The notes beneath the pieces were generated by a model. The model was not told the DNA's origin and did no database searches. It worked only from the letters and a program-made list of their open reading frames with translations. DNA of 64,000 nucleotides from UBA1715 sp964346725. GTDB taxonomy: Bacteria > Bacteroidota > Bacteroidia > Bacteroidales > UBA1715. Positions 1-12,180 of the stretch are shown here, piece by piece. The position numbers and the translations under genes were made by a program. The stretch spans positions 1-64,000 of the forward strand of contig CAYFVM010000002.1 of NCBI GenBank assembly GCA_964346725.1, read 5' to 3'. Numbering within the stretch: the first letter of the stretch is position 1; each line of letters starts with the position of its first letter.

Positions 1-941
1 GTCCAGGTCACGCTGACTACGTGAAGAACATGGTTACTGGTGCTGCTCAAATGGATGGTGCAATTCTTGTAGTTGCAGCAACTGACGGACCTATGCCACA
101 AACAAAAGAACACGTTCTTTTGGCAAAACAAGTAAATGTACCAAGAATCACTGTTTTCCTTAACAAATGTGACATGGTTGACGATCCAGAAATGTTCGAC
201 CTTGTTGAAATGGAAATTCGTGAATTGTTGTCAAAATACGATTTTGATGGTGACAATACACCAATCATCAGAGGTTCTGCTCTTGGTGCATTGAACGGTG
301 AAGCACAGTGGGAAGATAAAATTATGGAATTGATGGAAGCTGTAGATACTTGGATTCCTCTTCCAGAACGTCTTGTTGACAAACCATTCTTGATGCCAGT
401 CGAAGACGTGTTCTCAATTACTGGTCGTGGTACTGTTGCTACTGGTCGTGTTGAAAGAGGTATTGTACACGTTGGTGATGACTTAACACTTGTTGGTTTC
501 GATGCTAATTTGAAAACAACTTGTACTGGTGTTGAAATGTTCCGTAAACTTCTTGATGAAGGTCAAGCTGGTGATAACGTAGGTTTGTTACTTCGTGGTA
601 TTGAAAAAGACCAAATCAAACGTGGTATGGTTATCTGTAAACCAGATTCAATCACACCTCACAAGAAATTCCAAGCGAAGGTTTATGTTTTGACAAAAGA
701 AGAAGGTGGTCGTCATACTCCATTCCATGACAAATATCGTCCTCAATTCTATATCAGAACAACAGACGTTACTGGAGAAATCGCTTTACCACAAGGTGTA
801 GAAATGGTAATGCCAGGTGATCACGTAGAAATGACTGTTAATCTTCTTTCACACGTTGCTCTTAACGAAGGTTTGAGTTTTGCAATTCGTGAAGGTGGTA
901 GAACAGTAGGTGCTGGTCAAGTAACAAAAATTTTAGATTAA
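1..941 (+). CDS. tuf: Elongation factor Tu, 5'-truncated by the window edge
   Basis: GTPase that delivers aminoacyl-tRNA to the ribosome. The reading frame enters at base 3 with [10 protein letters not shown], the region of the switch II DCPGH motif, so roughly the first 80 residues lie outside the window. The G4 motif NKCD and the G5-type SAL follow, then domain 2 ([13 protein letters not shown]) and domain 3 up to the conserved C-terminal end VTKILD. No internal ATG should be taken as a start. It is followed by a hairpin with a T run, then tRNA-Trp and secE, the usual Bacteroidetes order. Identity is certain from the sequence. Confidence 0.98.
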   Translation, partial: PGHADYVKNMVTGAAQMDGAILVVAATDGPMPQTKEHVLLAKQVNVPRITVFLNKCDMVDDPEMFDLVEMEIRELLSKYDFDGDNTPIIRGSALGALNGEAQWEDKIMELMEAVDTWIPLPERLVDKPFLMPVEDVFSITGRGTVATGRVERGIVHVGDDLTLVGFDANLKTTCTGVEMFRKLLDEGQAGDNVGLLLRGIEKDQIKRGMVICKPDSITPHKKFQAKVYVLTKEEGGRHTPFHDKYRPQFYIRTTDVTGEIALPQGVEMVMPGDHVEMTVNLLSHVALNEGLSFAIREGGRTVGAGQVTKILD

Positions 942-953
942 TACAGAATCATG

Positions 954-979
954 GGATTGGCTTAATGCCAATCCTTTTT
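954..979 (+). terminator. Rho-independent terminator after tuf
   Basis: An 8-bp perfect stem (GGATTGGC/GCCAATCC) with a 5-nt loop is followed by five Ts at 975-979. The T run ends exactly one base before the first base of tRNA-Trp, so the tRNA needs read-through, processing, or a promoter that is not evident here. Confidence 0.8.
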
Positions 980-1052
980 AGGGGTATAGCTCAGTTGGTA
1001 GAGTAGTGGTCTCCAAAACCATTGGTCGAGGGTTCGAGCCCTTCTGCCCCTG
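980..1052 (+). tRNA. trnW: tRNA-Trp (anticodon CCA)
   Basis: A full cloverleaf of 73 nt can be drawn. The acceptor stem is AGGGGTA paired with TGCCCCT, with discriminator G. The D arm is GCTC..GAG, and the anticodon stem is GTGGT/ACCAT with loop CTCCAAA, giving anticodon CCA. The T arm is GAGGG-TTCGAGC-CCTTC. The mature CCA end is not fully encoded (CAA follows). It lies between tuf and secE. Confidence 0.95.
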
Positions 1053-1068
1053 CAAATAAAGGATTACT

Positions 1069-1263
1069 ATGGGACTAAAAACATACGTAAAAGAATCATA
1101 CAATGAATTGGTCAATAAGACTTCTTGGCCAGCTTGGTCCGAATTGCAATCAAGTGCAATTGTGGTACTAGTGTCAATGTTCATTATTTCACTTATCGTT
1201 TTGGTAATGGACTTGGCTTTTTCGTTTATTATGAGAGATGGTATCTATAACTTACTTGGGTAA
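1069..1263 (+). CDS. secE: Preprotein translocase subunit SecE
   Basis: Small inner-membrane subunit of the SecYEG channel. The 64-residue protein has the short single-helix form of SecE: an amphipathic N-terminal part with the conserved ELVNKTSWPAWSEL stretch at about residues 12-25, then one membrane segment at about 30-52. It starts 16 bp after tRNA-Trp and is followed after 14 bp by nusG, the near-universal secE-nusG pairing. Confidence 0.95.
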   Translation: MGLKTYVKESYNELVNKTSWPAWSELQSSAIVVLVSMFIISLIVLVMDLAFSFIMRDGIYNLLG

Positions 1264-1277
1264 ACAAACATCGCGCA

Positions 1278-1853
1278 ATGGCAGAGATAGAAAAGAAATG
1301 GTACGTCGTTAAGGCGATGAGTGGAAAGGAAAAGAAAGTCCAAGAAAGGATTATGTATGAAATATCACGTAATCATTTAGAAGATTATGTTTCGCAAGTA
1401 CTTATCCCAACAGAGAAAGTAGTGCAAGCGAAAAATGGTAAAAAAATAAGTAAAGAAAGAAATTACCTTCCAGGTTATGTTCTAATAGAAGCAATGTTAG
1501 AAGCTAATGTGGATGGTACCAAAATTAATATTGCGGGAACCATAAACAACATAGACGGAGTTATAGGATTCTTAACGGCTGAACGTCATGGTGGTACACC
1601 AATGCCTTTACGATTAAATGAAGTAAATCGTATTTTAGGGAAAGTTGATGAACTTGCCGAATGTGAAGAAGAAACCTCCGTGCCGTTTGTTGTTGGAGAA
1701 GTTGTTAAAGTTACCGATGGACCTTTTAACGGGTTTTCTGGAATCATTGAGAAAATCAATGAAGAAAAGAAAAAAATTTCTGTTGAAGTTAAGGTTTTCG
1801 GTAGAAAAACACTTCTTGAACTAGGATTTATGCAAGTGGAAAAGGAATCTTAA
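1278..1853 (+). CDS. nusG: Transcription termination/antitermination factor NusG
   Basis: RNA polymerase-binding elongation factor that links transcription to translation or Rho. The 191 residues begin with the NGN domain (KKWYVVKAMSGKEKKVQERI) and end with a KOW domain (VGEVVKVTDGPFNGFSGII, about residues 134-152). Length is normal for the family. It is followed by rplK across a 20-bp AT-only spacer. Confidence 0.97.
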   Translation: MAEIEKKWYVVKAMSGKEKKVQERIMYEISRNHLEDYVSQVLIPTEKVVQAKNGKKISKERNYLPGYVLIEAMLEANVDGTKINIAGTINNIDGVIGFLTAERHGGTPMPLRLNEVNRILGKVDELAECEEETSVPFVVGEVVKVTDGPFNGFSGIIEKINEEKKKISVEVKVFGRKTLLELGFMQVEKES

Positions 1854-1873
1854 TAAATAAATAATAAAGCATT

Positions 1874-2314
1874 ATGGCAAAAGAAGTAGCAGGTCTAATC
1901 AAATTACAGATTAAAGGTGGTGCTGCAAATCCATCTCCCCCAGTAGGTCCAGCTCTTGGAGCAAAGGGTGTGAATATAATGGAATTCTGCAAGCAGTTTA
2001 ACGCAAGAACACAGGATCAAGCAGGAAAAGTTGTTCCTGTAATTATTACTGTGTACTCTGACAAATCATTTACTTTCATTCTTAAAACCTCTCCTGTAGT
2101 AGTACAGTTGTTGGAAGTAGCAAAAGTAAAAAGTGGGTCAGCAGAACCAAATAGAAAAAAAGTTGCGAGTGTAACTTGGGATCAAGTAAAAGCTATCGCT
2201 GAATCAAAAATGCGTGATTTAAATTGTTTCACAATTCAATCAGGTATGGAAATGGTTGCAGGTACAGCACGTAGCATGGGTATAACAATTGAAGGTGAAA
2301 AACCGACACTCTAA
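1874..2314 (+). CDS. rplK: 50S ribosomal protein L11
   Basis: L11 of the GTPase-associated centre of the 50S subunit, 146 residues. The N-terminal [23 protein letters not shown] signature is complete and the C-terminal 23S rRNA-binding domain follows. The start lies just after AATAAATAAATAATAA (1852-1867), an A/T-rich leader that recurs exactly before rplL and probably serves as a translation enhancer in place of a Shine-Dalgarno site. Confidence 0.98.
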   Translation: MAKEVAGLIKLQIKGGAANPSPPVGPALGAKGVNIMEFCKQFNARTQDQAGKVVPVIITVYSDKSFTFILKTSPVVVQLLEVAKVKSGSAEPNRKKVASVTWDQVKAIAESKMRDLNCFTIQSGMEMVAGTARSMGITIEGEKPTL

Positions 2315-2326
2315 AACATTGAAACG

Positions 2327-3016
2327 ATGAAGCTTACGAAAAATAGAAAAGTTGCTCTAAGTAAAGTAGAAGCAGGCAAAGCGTATGCCATTGACGATGC
2401 AGCAAAATTAGTAAAAGAAATTACTACCACAAAATTCGATGCATCTGTAGATATGGATATTCGTTTGGGTGTAGATCCTAAGAAAGCAAATCAAATGGTA
2501 CGTGGTGTTGTTACACTTCCTAATGGAACAGGTAAAAATGTTCGCGTATTGGTTCTTTGTACACCTGATAAAGAAAAAGAAGCAAAAGAAGCTGGAGCAG
2601 ACTATTATGGTCTTGATGAATATGTTGAAAAAATCAAAAACGGTTGGACTGACGTAGACGTTATTATCACCATGCCTACAATTATGGCGAAAATAGGTGC
2701 TCTTGGTAGAGTTCTTGGACCACGCGGTTTGATGCCAAATCCTAAAAGTGGAACAGTTACCATGGATATCGCAAAAGCTGTGATAGAGGTAAAAGCTGGT
2801 AAAATTGACTTTAAGGTTGATAAATTTGGTATTATCCACGCATCTATCGGAAAAGTATCATTTGCTCCTGAAGCCATTGTTGGCAATGCAAAAGAATTTG
2901 TTAACATGGTAAACAAATTAAAACCAGTGTCTGCAAAGGGAACTTATGTAAAAAGCATCTATATTTCTTCTACAATGAGTCCAGGCATTCAAGTAGATAC
3001 AAAATCATTAATGTAA
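2327..3016 (+). CDS. rplA: 50S ribosomal protein L1
   Basis: Ribosomal L1-stalk protein, 229 residues, full length. Visible landmarks are [13 protein letters not shown] at about residue 48, the conserved [18 protein letters not shown] block at about 127-144, and the C-terminal [15 protein letters not shown]. It starts 12 bp after rplK. In other bacteria L1 represses its own operon; no L1 operator was identified here. Confidence 0.98.
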   Translation: MKLTKNRKVALSKVEAGKAYAIDDAAKLVKEITTTKFDASVDMDIRLGVDPKKANQMVRGVVTLPNGTGKNVRVLVLCTPDKEKEAKEAGADYYGLDEYVEKIKNGWTDVDVIITMPTIMAKIGALGRVLGPRGLMPNPKSGTVTMDIAKAVIEVKAGKIDFKVDKFGIIHASIGKVSFAPEAIVGNAKEFVNMVNKLKPVSAKGTYVKSIYISSTMSPGIQVDTKSLM

Positions 3017-3029
3017 AACGAGGATTGTT

Positions 3030-3551
3030 ATGGATATAGCACAAAAAAGAGATATAGTTGAAAGTATCGTTGCCAAAATTAATGAAAACGGTCACTTTTA
3101 CATTGCTGACATTGAAGCATTAAATGCTCAAGATACATCAGCACTTCGTGGAAAATGTTTTGAAAATAACATTGAAATAATTGTAGTAAAAAATACTCTA
3201 TTAAGAAAAGCTTTAGAACAAGTAGAAGGCGACTTCGAAGAACTTTATGGCGTTTTAAAGGGAACAACTTCTGTTTTATTCTGTAAGACAGCAAATGTTC
3301 CTGCAAAAATGATAAAAGAACTTCGTAACTCAGGAAAAGAAAAACCTGTACTTAAAGGCGCTTTTGCAGAACAATGTATCTATATTGGCGATGATCAATT
3401 AGACGCATTAGCAACTATCAAATCTAAGGCAGAACTTATTGGAGACATTATTGCTCTTCTTCAATCACCTATGCAACAAGTTATTTCTTCTTTGGAATCA
3501 GGGAAAAATACTATTGCAGGAGTTGTAAAAACATTATCAGAAAAAGAATAA
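3030..3551 (+). CDS. rplJ: 50S ribosomal protein L10
   Basis: L10 forms the base of the L7/L12 stalk. The 173 residues have the N-terminal rRNA-binding part and an alpha-helical C-terminal tail (PMQQVISSLESGKNTIAGVVKTL) that binds L12 dimers. It starts 13 bp after rplA, with no room for an independent leader, so it is probably cotranscribed with rplKA. Confidence 0.97.
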   Translation: MDIAQKRDIVESIVAKINENGHFYIADIEALNAQDTSALRGKCFENNIEIIVVKNTLLRKALEQVEGDFEELYGVLKGTTSVLFCKTANVPAKMIKELRNSGKEKPVLKGAFAEQCIYIGDDQLDALATIKSKAELIGDIIALLQSPMQQVISSLESGKNTIAGVVKTLSEKE

Positions 3552-3589
3552 ATAAATAATAAGTAGTAACATTTTTAATTAAACACATT

Positions 3590-3967
3590 ATGGCAGATTT
3601 AAAAGCATTAGCAGAAGAACTAGTAAATCTTAGCGTAAAAGACGTAAAAGAATTAGCTGACATTCTTAAAAACGAATATGGTATTGAACCAGCTGCAGCA
3701 GCAGTAGCAGTAGCAGCTTCAGCAGCAGGTGCAGCAGCAAGTGCAGCTGAAGAAAAAACTGAATTCGATGTAATCTTGAAATCAGCAGGTGCAGCTAAAT
3801 TACAAGTTGTAAAAGTTGTAAAAGAACTTACTGGTCTAGGATTGAAAGAAGCTAAAGATATTTGCGACCAAGCTCCAAAAGCAGTGAAAGAAAAAGTTTC
3901 TAAAGAAGAAGCTGAAAAAATCAAATCAGAATTAGAAGCAGCGGGAGCAGAAGTTGAACTTAAGTAG
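3590..3967 (+). CDS. rplL: 50S ribosomal protein L7/L12
   Basis: Stalk protein that recruits translational GTPases. It has 125 residues: the N-terminal dimerisation helices, an Ala-rich hinge (about residues 36-55), and the C-terminal globular domain with [20 protein letters not shown]. The spacer from rplJ (38 bp) begins with the same 16-nt A/T leader found before rplK. A strong hairpin follows the gene. Confidence 0.98.
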   Translation: MADLKALAEELVNLSVKDVKELADILKNEYGIEPAAAAVAVAASAAGAAASAAEEKTEFDVILKSAGAAKLQVVKVVKELTGLGLKEAKDICDQAPKAVKEKVSKEEAEKIKSELEAAGAEVELK

Positions 3968-3992
3968 GATTAAATAATCTTATAATTTCATA

Positions 3993-4024
3993 GGTTTTAG
4001 CCACATTTGTGGCTAAAACCTTTT
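3993..4024 (+). terminator. Hairpin attenuator between rplL and rpoB
   Basis: A 12-bp perfect stem (GGTTTTAGCCAC/GTGGCTAAAACC) with a 4-nt ATTT loop is followed by TTTT. It sits 25 bp after rplL and 41 bp before the rpoB start. Partial termination or RNA processing at this point is known in other bacteria and sets the ratio of stalk protein to polymerase. No TAnnTTTG promoter was seen between hairpin and rpoB, so rpoBC is probably fed by read-through. Confidence 0.75.
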
Positions 4025-4060
4025 CTCATACAATTAAGTTCAATATTTCAACTTTTCGCA

Positions 4061-7000
4061 ATGAAGACAAAGGAAAGAGTTAACTTCTCATCAATTAAAA
4101 ATAAATTAGACTATCCTGATTTCCTAGAAATTCAGTTGAAGTCTTTTAACGAGTTCTTTAAAGTAGATTCAACTCAAGAAGAACGTAAAAACGAAGGTTT
4201 AAGTGAAGTTTTCAATGAAAATTTCCCAATCGCTGATACCCGTAATAATTTCATACTAGAATTTCTTGACTATCAATTAGATCCGCCAAGATATTCAATA
4301 GAAGAATGTTTGGAAAGAGGATTAACCTTTAGCATTCCTCTGAAAGCGAAGTTAAAGTTATATTGTACAGATCCTGAACACGAGGATTTCGAAACAGTTG
4401 TACAAGATGTATATCTTGGAACAATTCCATTTATGACTCCACGAGGAACGTTTGTTATAAATGGTGCAGAACGTGTTGTTGTTTCTCAACTACATCGTTC
4501 TCCGGGCGTATTCTTTGGCCAAAGCATCCACTCTAACGGAACAAAATTGTATTCTGCCAGAATCATACCTTTTAAAGGTTCTTGGATAGAATTCGCCACA
4601 GATATAAACGGTGTAATGTACGCATACATTGACCGTAAAAAGAAATTACCAGTAACCACTTTACTCCGTGCTATAGGTTTTGAATGTGATAAAGACATTC
4701 TTGAAATTTTTGACCTTGCCGAAGAAATAAAAGTATCAAAGACCGGCTTGAAAAAAGTTGAAGGTCGTAAATTAGCTGCGAGAGTTCTAAAATCATGGAT
4801 TGAAGATTTCGTAGATGAAGATACCGGTGAAGTTGTTTCAATAGAAAGAAATGAAATCATTGTCGAACGTGAAGTTATCATAACGAAAGAACATATCGAT
4901 ATGATTCTTGAGTCTGGTCAAAAAACTATCTTGTTGCACAAGGAAGACCAAAACTCATCTGATTTCGACATTATTTATAATACATTACAAAAAGACCCTT
5001 GTAACTCAGAGAAAGAGGCAATTTTTTATATTTATCGCCAATTGCGTAACGCTGAACCACCAGATGAAGCTACCGCACGCGATATTATTGATAAATTATT
5101 CTTCTCTGACAAGCGTTATGATTTGGGTGAAGTTGGTCGTTATAGAATCAACGCCAAATTGTATAGCAATTTAGGTCCTAACGAAGAAAAAGAAACTACG
5201 CGAGTTTTGACGAAGAAAGATATTATTGAAATTATCAAATATCTTATCCAACTTATAAACTCAAAAGCTGATGTTGACGATATTGACCACTTAAGTAACC
5301 GTCGTGTTAGAACAGTGGGCGAACAATTGCGCAACCAGTTTGGCGTTGGTTTGGCTCGTATGTCAAGAACCATTCGTGAAAGAATGAACGTTCGTGACAA
5401 CGAAGTATTCACACCAATAGAATTGATTAACTCAAAGACACTTTCTTCTGTTATCAATTCATTCTTTGGAACTAACCAATTGTCTCAGTTTATGCAACAA
5501 ACCAACCCGCTTGATGAAATGACCCACAAACGAAGACTTTCTGCACTTGGTCCTGGCGGTTTGTCAAGAGAAAGAGCAGGTTTCGAGGTACGTGACGTTC
5601 ACTATACTCATTATGGTCGTCTTTGTCCTATCGAAACTCCTGAAGGTCCGAACATTGGTCTTATTTCTTCATTGTGCGTGTTTGCAAAGGTAAACGATCT
5701 TGGATTTATAGAAACTCCATATAGAAAGGTAGCAAATGGTAAAGTTGATCTTTCAGAAAGTGGTGTCGTTTATTTGAGCGCAGAAGAAGAAGAAGAGAAA
5801 ACTATTGCACAAGCAGATACTCCATTGAAAGCCAACGGAGAATTTGATGCCAATAGAATTAAAGCTCGTAAAGAAGCTGATTTCCCTATCACGGGTCCAG
5901 AAGATATTACTTTGATAGATGTGGCACCAAATCAGATTACATCAATTGCTGCGTCTTTAATTCCTTTCTTGGAGCATGATGATGCTAACCGTGCGTTGAT
6001 GGGATCTAACATGATGCGTCAGTCTGTGCCTCTATTAAAGGCAGATGCGCCTATTGTTGGTACCGGAATAGAACGTCAGGTTATTCATGATTCTCGTGTT
6101 CAAGTAATGGCAGAAGGCAACGGAGTTATTGAATATGTTGATGCTCGCGAAATTCGTGTTCGTTATGATAGAACAGAAGAAGAAACTTTCGTAAGTTTTG
6201 ACGATAACTTGACTGTGTATCCTATTATCAAATTCAGAAAAACTAACCAAAACACTTGTATTAATCTTCGTCCAATAGTGGAAAAAGGTGAAAGAGTAGT
6301 TAAGGGACAGTGTTTAACTGAAGGATATTCTACTCAAAACGGAGAATTAGCAATAGGACGAAATTTAAAAGTTGCGTTCATGCCTTGGAAGGGTTACAAC
6401 TTCGAGGATGCTATTGTGATTTCTGAACGTGTTGTTCGTGAAGATACAATGACATCTATTCACATTGATGAACACATATTGGAAGTACGTGATACAAAAC
6501 GTGGAAGTGAAGAGTTTACATCTGATATTCCAAATGTGAGCGAGGATGCTATTAAAAACTTGGACGAACATGGACTTATTCGTATTGGAGCAACAGTAAA
6601 ACCAGGCGATATTTTAATTGGTAAGATTACTCCAAAAGGAGAATCAGATCCTTCACCTGAAGAAAAATTGTTGCGTGCTATATTTGGTGATAAAGCCGGA
6701 GATGTTAAAGATGCATCATTGAAAGCTCGTCCATCATTATATGGTACAGTAATTGACAAAAAATTATTCACAAGAACGGTTAAGGATAGAAAAACAAAAG
6801 CAAACGAAAAACCAATTCTTGAAGGTTACAAAGCTGAATACGAGGCAAACTACAAGAAAATAAAAGACATCCTAGTTCAAAAACTTTTCAAACTTGTTGA
6901 AGGTAAAACATCACAAGGAGTGAAAGATTACGCAGGAAATGTCCTTATTTCAAAAGGTTCTAAGTTTACTCAAAAATCACTTAACGAAATTGAAGATTTT

Positions 7001-7882
7001 ACATCGGTTATCACTGAAAAATGGACAACTGATACTTCAAAGAATGATTTGATTTCAAGTTTGCTTCACAATTTCTGCAAGAAACAGAAAGAAATCGAGG
7101 GAGAATATAAACGTAAAGAATACGCTATTTCCGTTGGAGACGAACTCCCTGCTGGAATCATGCAGTTGGCTAAAGTTTACATTGCGCAAAAACGTAAATT
7201 GAAAGTCGGTGATAAGATGGCAGGTCGTCACGGTAACAAAGGTATCGTTTCTCGTATCGTAAGAGATGAGGATATGCCTTTCTTGGAAGACGGAACTATT
7301 GTAGATATCGTATTGAACCCTCTTGGTGTGCCTTCTCGTATGAACATAGGACAGATTTATGAAACTGTTCTAGGTTGGGCCGGAAAAGAATTAGGTTTGA
7401 ATTTTGCAACCCCAATCTTTGATGGTGCATCACTTGAAGACATTACTGAATACACTCGCAAAGCAGGAGTTCCTGATTATGGTAAAACATATTTGTACGA
7501 TGGTGGAACAGGAGAACGTTTTGACCAACCGGCAACTGTAGGTGTAATCTATATGCTGAAATTGGGACACTTAATTGATGATAAGATGCATGCTCGTTCA
7601 ATCGGACCATACTCATTGATTACGCAACAACCACTTGGAGGTAAAGCTCAATTTGGAGGTCAACGTTTCGGAGAAATGGAGGTTTGGGCAATCGAAGCAT
7701 TCGGTGCATCAAATGTGTTGCAAGAAATTTTAACGATAAAATCTGATGATGTGATGGGCCGTGCTAAAGCATACGAAGCAATCGTAAAAGGTGAGCCTCT
7801 TCCGACACCAGGATTACCGGAATCTTTCAACGTATTGTTGCATGAATTACGAGGATTGAGTCTCAATATAGATTTTGAATAA
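4061..7882 (+). CDS. rpoB: DNA-directed RNA polymerase beta subunit
   Basis: Catalytic beta subunit, 1273 residues from this start. The frame stays open 18 codons upstream (to 4007), but that extension overlaps the attenuator hairpin, so the ATG giving [15 protein letters not shown] is preferred. Visible are the rifampicin-region block [19 protein letters not shown] with [17 protein letters not shown], the clamp and active-site region [13 protein letters not shown], and the C-terminal [12 protein letters not shown]. It is followed 35 bp later by rpoC. There are no frameshifts. Confidence 0.98.
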   Translation: MKTKERVNFSSIKNKLDYPDFLEIQLKSFNEFFKVDSTQEERKNEGLSEVFNENFPIADTRNNFILEFLDYQLDPPRYSIEECLERGLTFSIPLKAKLKLYCTDPEHEDFETVVQDVYLGTIPFMTPRGTFVINGAERVVVSQLHRSPGVFFGQSIHSNGTKLYSARIIPFKGSWIEFATDINGVMYAYIDRKKKLPVTTLLRAIGFECDKDILEIFDLAEEIKVSKTGLKKVEGRKLAARVLKSWIEDFVDEDTGEVVSIERNEIIVEREVIITKEHIDMILESGQKTILLHKEDQNSSDFDIIYNTLQKDPCNSEKEAIFYIYRQLRNAEPPDEATARDIIDKLFFSDKRYDLGEVGRYRINAKLYSNLGPNEEKETTRVLTKKDIIEIIKYLIQLINSKADVDDIDHLSNRRVRTVGEQLRNQFGVGLARMSRTIRERMNVRDNEVFTPIELINSKTLSSVINSFFGTNQLSQFMQQTNPLDEMTHKRRLSALGPGGLSRERAGFEVRDVHYTHYGRLCPIETPEGPNIGLISSLCVFAKVNDLGFIETPYRKVANGKVDLSESGVVYLSAEEEEEKTIAQADTPLKANGEFDANRIKARKEADFPITGPEDITLIDVAPNQITSIAASLIPFLEHDDANRALMGSNMMRQSVPLLKADAPIVGTGIERQVIHDSRVQVMAEGNGVIEYVDAREIRVRYDRTEEETFVSFDDNLTVYPIIKFRKTNQNTCINLRPIVEKGERVVKGQCLTEGYSTQNGELAIGRNLKVAFMPWKGYNFEDAIVISERVVREDTMTSIHIDEHILEVRDTKRGSEEFTSDIPNVSEDAIKNLDEHGLIRIGATVKPGDILIGKITPKGESDPSPEEKLLRAIFGDKAGDVKDASLKARPSLYGTVIDKKLFTRTVKDRKTKANEKPILEGYKAEYEANYKKIKDILVQKLFKLVEGKTSQGVKDYAGNVLISKGSKFTQKSLNEIEDFTSVITEKWTTDTSKNDLISSLLHNFCKKQKEIEGEYKRKEYAISVGDELPAGIMQLAKVYIAQKRKLKVGDKMAGRHGNKGIVSRIVRDEDMPFLEDGTIVDIVLNPLGVPSRMNIGQIYETVLGWAGKELGLNFATPIFDGASLEDITEYTRKAGVPDYGKTYLYDGGTGERFDQPATVGVIYMLKLGHLIDDKMHARSIGPYSLITQQPLGGKAQFGGQRFGEMEVWAIEAFGASNVLQEILTIKSDDVMGRAKAYEAIVKGEPLPTPGLPESFNVLLHELRGLSLNIDFE

Positions 7883-7917
7883 GCAATTGCATTAATAAAT
7901 TTTAAAGTTCATAGGAT

Positions 7918-10900
7918 ATGGCTTTTAGAAAAGACACAAAAATTAAAAATAACTTTTCAAAAATTAGCATAAGTTTGGCGTCACCAGAAGATATTTTGGA
8001 TCGTTCAAGCGGCGAAGTTTTGAAACCGGAAACTATCAATTACAGAACATATAAACCAGAACGCGACGGTTTGTTTTGTGAAAGAATTTTCGGTCCGGTA
8101 AAAGACTATGAATGTCACTGCGGTAAATACAAACGTATTCGTTACAAAGGAATTATCTGTGATAGATGTGGTGTTGAAGTAACAGAAAAGAAAGTTCGTC
8201 GTGAAAGAAGCGGACATATTAATTTGATTGTTCCTGTTGCTCACATTTGGTACTTCCGTTCTTTACCTAACAAAATCGGATATCTTCTAGGCTTACCAAC
8301 AAAGAAACTTGATTCAATAATTTACTACGAACGTTATATTGTTGTTCAAGCAGGTATTAAGAAAGCCGATGGTATTTATGATATGGATCTTCTTACTGAA
8401 GAAGAATATTTGAATATTACCGAAACATTACCAAAAGAAAATGAAGCATTAGATAATAGCGATCCAAACAAATTTATCGCTATGATGGGTGCTGAAGCGT
8501 TAGAAGAATTGCTTAAACGAATCAATCTTGATGAATTGTCATATTCATTGCGTGACCAAGCAAGCAAAGAAACTTCTCAACAAAGAAAGAACGAAGCTCT
8601 TAAACGTTTGCAAGTAATAGAAGCTTTCCGTGAATCAGTTGGAAAGAACAAACCAGAATGGATGATTTTGAAATGTATTCCGGTTATTCCACCGGAACTT
8701 CGTCCACTTGTTCCACTTGATGGCGGTCGTTTTGCTACATCAGATTTGAATGACTTGTATCGTCGTGTTATTATTAGAAATAACCGTTTGAAACGTTTGA
8801 TTGAAATCAAAGCTCCTGAAGTAATTCTACGTAACGAAAAACGTATGTTGCAAGAAGCCGTTGATTCTTTATTCGACAACTCACGAAAAACAAATGCAGC
8901 AAAAACTGAAGCAAACCGTTCACTTAAATCATTAAGCGATAGTTTGAAAGGTAAACAAGGTCGTTTCCGTCAGAATTTGTTGGGTAAACGTGTTGACTAT
9001 TCAGCTCGTTCAGTAATTGTCGTAGGACCTACATTGAAATTGCACGAATGTGGTATTCCTAAAGACATGGCTGCTGAACTTTATAAACCGTTCATTATTA
9101 AAAAGTTAATAGAACGAGGTATCGTAAAAACTGTAAAATCTGCAAAGAAAATTGTAGATAGAAAAGATGCAGTTATTTGGGATATTTTGGAAAATGTATT
9201 GAAAGGACATCCAGTATTACTAAACCGTGCTCCGACATTGCACCGCTTGGGTATTCAAGCATTCCAACCTAAAATGATTGAAGGAAAAGCTATTCAACTT
9301 CACCCACTCGCATGTACGGCATTCAACGCCGATTTCGATGGTGACCAGATGGCTGTCCATCTTCCATTGGGAAATGCTGCTATACTTGAAGCACAAATCC
9401 TTATGTTGTCATCACACAACATTTTGAACCCAGCGAATGGAGCTCCTATCAAGGTGCCTTCTCAAGATATGGTGCTTGGTTTGTACTATATAACTAAAGA
9501 ATTAGCTGGCGCAAAAGGTGAAGGTACTGTATTCTATTCTTCAGAAGAAGCTCTTATTGCTTATAATGAGAAAAAAGCAGAACTTCATGCTAAAGTTAAA
9601 GTAATGTTCACCGACATGAATGGTAAAAAATCATTGATTGATACCACTGTTGGTAGAATTATTTTCAACGAAATAGTACCAGAAGAAGTTGGTTATATCA
9701 ATAAATTGTTGACCAAAAAATCATTGCGTGACATTATTACCGATGTATTGAAAGTTGCAGGAACTCCAAAAACTTCAGATTTCTTGGATGATATCAAGAA
9801 TCTAGGTTACAGCATGGCGTTCAAAGGTGGATTGTCATTTAATTTGGCTGATGTTATAATTCCTCCAGAAAAGGTTGAATTAGTAAATGCTGGCTACAAG
9901 CAAGTAGAAGACGTAATGAATAACTATAATATGGGTTTCATTACAAACAACGAACGCTACAATCAAATTATTGATATTTGGACACATACCAATGCAAACT
10001 TAACTAACATTGTGATGAAACAATTGAGCGAAGACCGTGGTGGTTTCAACTCAGTATACATGATGTTGGATTCTGGAGCTCGTGGTTCTAAAGAGCAGAT
10101 TCGTCAGTTAAGTGGTATGCGTGGTTTGATGGCGAAACCTCAGAAATCAGGCGCTGTGGGAAATGAAATTATTGAAAACCCAATCTTGTCAAACTTCAAG
10201 GAAGGTTTGTCAGTCTTGGAATACTTCATTTCTACTCACGGTGCTCGTAAGGGTTTGGCCGATACCGCTTTGAAAACTGCCGATGCTGGTTATTTGACAA
10301 GACGTTTGGTTGACGTTTCTCACGATGTTATCATTACTCAAGAAGATTGTGGAACATTGCGTGGCTTGATTGCTACTGCTGTTAAGAATAATGATGAAGT
10401 TGTAGAATCATTATATGATAGAATTTTAGGTAGAACTTGTGTTCACGATGTATATCATCCACAAACTGGAGAATTGATTGTGAAAGCTGGAGATGAAATA
10501 ACAGAATCAGTTGCTCAAGCAATTGAAGATTCTCCAATTGAACAAGTAGAAATTCGTTCGGTATTAACTTGTGAATCACGCAAGGGTGTTTGTGCAAAAT
10601 GTTACGGTCGTAACCTTGCAACAGCTCGTATGGTTCAAAAGGGTGAAGTTGTTGGTGTTATTGCAGCACAGTCAATCGGTGAACCAGGTACTCAGTTGAC
10701 TCTTCGTACATTCCACGTCGGTGGTACAGCATCAAATATCGCAGCTGATTCTTCTCTTGTTTCAAAATACGATGGTATTGTTGAAATAGAAGAATTAAGA
10801 ATGGTAGAGGGTGAAGATGAAACTGGAGCAAAAGTTGATATTGTAATCGGTCGTCTTGCTGAATTAAAAATCGTTGATAAGAATACAAGAAGTGTTTTGA

Positions 10901-12159
10901 CAACTCAAAACATTCAATATGGTTCTAAATTGATGGTTAAAAACCACACAGAAGTAACAAAAGGTACGCTTATCTGTTCATGGGATCCATACAATGCGTC
11001 AATTATTTCAGAATCAGCAGGTAAGATTGCTTTCGAAAATGTAACTAAAGATGTAACCTATAAAGCTGAATCCGATGAACAAACCGGTTTCGAAGAAAAG
11101 GTTATTATAGAATCAAAGGATAGAACTAAGAACCCAATCATTAAGATTGTAGACAAGAGTGGTGAAACACTTCACACATACAACTTGCCAGTTGGAGCTC
11201 ACATTACTGTGAATGAAGGTGACAAGGTTAAAATTGGTCAAATCCTTGTGAAAATCCCACGTGCTATTGGTAAATCTGGTGATATTACCGGTGGTCTTCC
11301 TCGTCTTACTGAATTGTTTGAGGCTCGAAACCCATCAAATCCTGCAGTAGTTTCAGAAATTGATGGAGAGGTAGCTTTCGGTAAAATTAAGAGAGGTAAC
11401 CGTGAAATTATCGTAACGGCAAAAACAGGTGAAGAAAAGAAGTATCTTATTCCTCTTTCAAAACAAATCCTTGTTCAAGAAAACGATTACGTAAAAGCTG
11501 GAACAAGTTTGTCTGATGGTTCTATCACTCCTTCTGATATTCTTGCTATTATGGGTCCAACGAGAGTACAAGAGTATATCGTAAACGAAGTACAATCCGT
11601 TTACCGTCTACAAGGTGTGAAGATTAACGACAAACATTTCGAGGTTATCGTTCGTCAAATGATGAGAAAAGTTCAAATTGAAGATCAAGGCGATAGCAAA
11701 TTCTTGGAAGGTGAAATCGTTGACCGTTGGGAATTTATGGACGAAAACGATAGAATTTACGAAAAGAAAGTCGTTACCAATGCCGGTGATTCTGAAGATT
11801 TGAAACCGGGACAAATCATTACTGTTCGTCAGTTGCGCGATGTAAATTCACAATTGAAACGTAAAGATTTGAATTTGGTTGAAGTTCGTGATGCGCATCC
11901 TGCTACTGCTAGTCAGATTTTGCAAGGTATTACAAGAGCATCTTTGCAAACTCACAGCTGGATTTCAGCATCTTCATTCCAGGAAACAACTAAGGTTCTT
12001 AACGAAGCTGCCATCAATGCAAAAGTTGATGATTTGGAAGGCTTGAAAGAGAACGTTATCATTGGTCATAAGATTCCAGCCGGAACAGGTTTGAAGAAAT
12101 ATGAAGAAATGATAGTTGGGTCTAAAGAAGACTATGCAAAACTAAGAGACAAAGAATAG
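7918..12159 (+). CDS. rpoC: DNA-directed RNA polymerase beta' subunit
   Basis: Largest polymerase subunit, 1413 residues. The N-terminal zinc ribbon ([20 protein letters not shown], about residues 66-85), the clamp helices, the Mg2+-binding NADFDGD motif at residues 470-476, and the second zinc site ([13 protein letters not shown], about 884-896) are all present. It forms an operon with rpoB and ends 21 bp before a strong terminator, closing the polymerase block. Confidence 0.98.
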   Translation: MAFRKDTKIKNNFSKISISLASPEDILDRSSGEVLKPETINYRTYKPERDGLFCERIFGPVKDYECHCGKYKRIRYKGIICDRCGVEVTEKKVRRERSGHINLIVPVAHIWYFRSLPNKIGYLLGLPTKKLDSIIYYERYIVVQAGIKKADGIYDMDLLTEEEYLNITETLPKENEALDNSDPNKFIAMMGAEALEELLKRINLDELSYSLRDQASKETSQQRKNEALKRLQVIEAFRESVGKNKPEWMILKCIPVIPPELRPLVPLDGGRFATSDLNDLYRRVIIRNNRLKRLIEIKAPEVILRNEKRMLQEAVDSLFDNSRKTNAAKTEANRSLKSLSDSLKGKQGRFRQNLLGKRVDYSARSVIVVGPTLKLHECGIPKDMAAELYKPFIIKKLIERGIVKTVKSAKKIVDRKDAVIWDILENVLKGHPVLLNRAPTLHRLGIQAFQPKMIEGKAIQLHPLACTAFNADFDGDQMAVHLPLGNAAILEAQILMLSSHNILNPANGAPIKVPSQDMVLGLYYITKELAGAKGEGTVFYSSEEALIAYNEKKAELHAKVKVMFTDMNGKKSLIDTTVGRIIFNEIVPEEVGYINKLLTKKSLRDIITDVLKVAGTPKTSDFLDDIKNLGYSMAFKGGLSFNLADVIIPPEKVELVNAGYKQVEDVMNNYNMGFITNNERYNQIIDIWTHTNANLTNIVMKQLSEDRGGFNSVYMMLDSGARGSKEQIRQLSGMRGLMAKPQKSGAVGNEIIENPILSNFKEGLSVLEYFISTHGARKGLADTALKTADAGYLTRRLVDVSHDVIITQEDCGTLRGLIATAVKNNDEVVESLYDRILGRTCVHDVYHPQTGELIVKAGDEITESVAQAIEDSPIEQVEIRSVLTCESRKGVCAKCYGRNLATARMVQKGEVVGVIAAQSIGEPGTQLTLRTFHVGGTASNIAADSSLVSKYDGIVEIEELRMVEGEDETGAKVDIVIGRLAELKIVDKNTRSVLTTQNIQYGSKLMVKNHTEVTKGTLICSWDPYNASIISESAGKIAFENVTKDVTYKAESDEQTGFEEKVIIESKDRTKNPIIKIVDKSGETLHTYNLPVGAHITVNEGDKVKIGQILVKIPRAIGKSGDITGGLPRLTELFEARNPSNPAVVSEIDGEVAFGKIKRGNREIIVTAKTGEEKKYLIPLSKQILVQENDYVKAGTSLSDGSITPSDILAIMGPTRVQEYIVNEVQSVYRLQGVKINDKHFEVIVRQMMRKVQIEDQGDSKFLEGEIVDRWEFMDENDRIYEKKVVTNAGDSEDLKPGQIITVRQLRDVNSQLKRKDLNLVEVRDAHPATASQILQGITRASLQTHSWISASSFQETTKVLNEAAINAKVDDLEGLKENVIIGHKIPAGTGLKKYEEMIVGSKEDYAKLRDKE

Positions 12160-12180
12160 ATTTTTTGTTCTAAATAGTAA

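Noticed and set aside
3511..3924. Antisense Ala/Ser-rich frame opposite rplL
   Set aside because: A shadow of the Ala-rich hinge codons of L7/L12 on the other strand.
4007..4060. rpoB starting at the first in-frame start position, 4007
   Set aside because: It would place the first codons inside the attenuator hairpin; the ATG at 4061 gives the conserved N-terminus.
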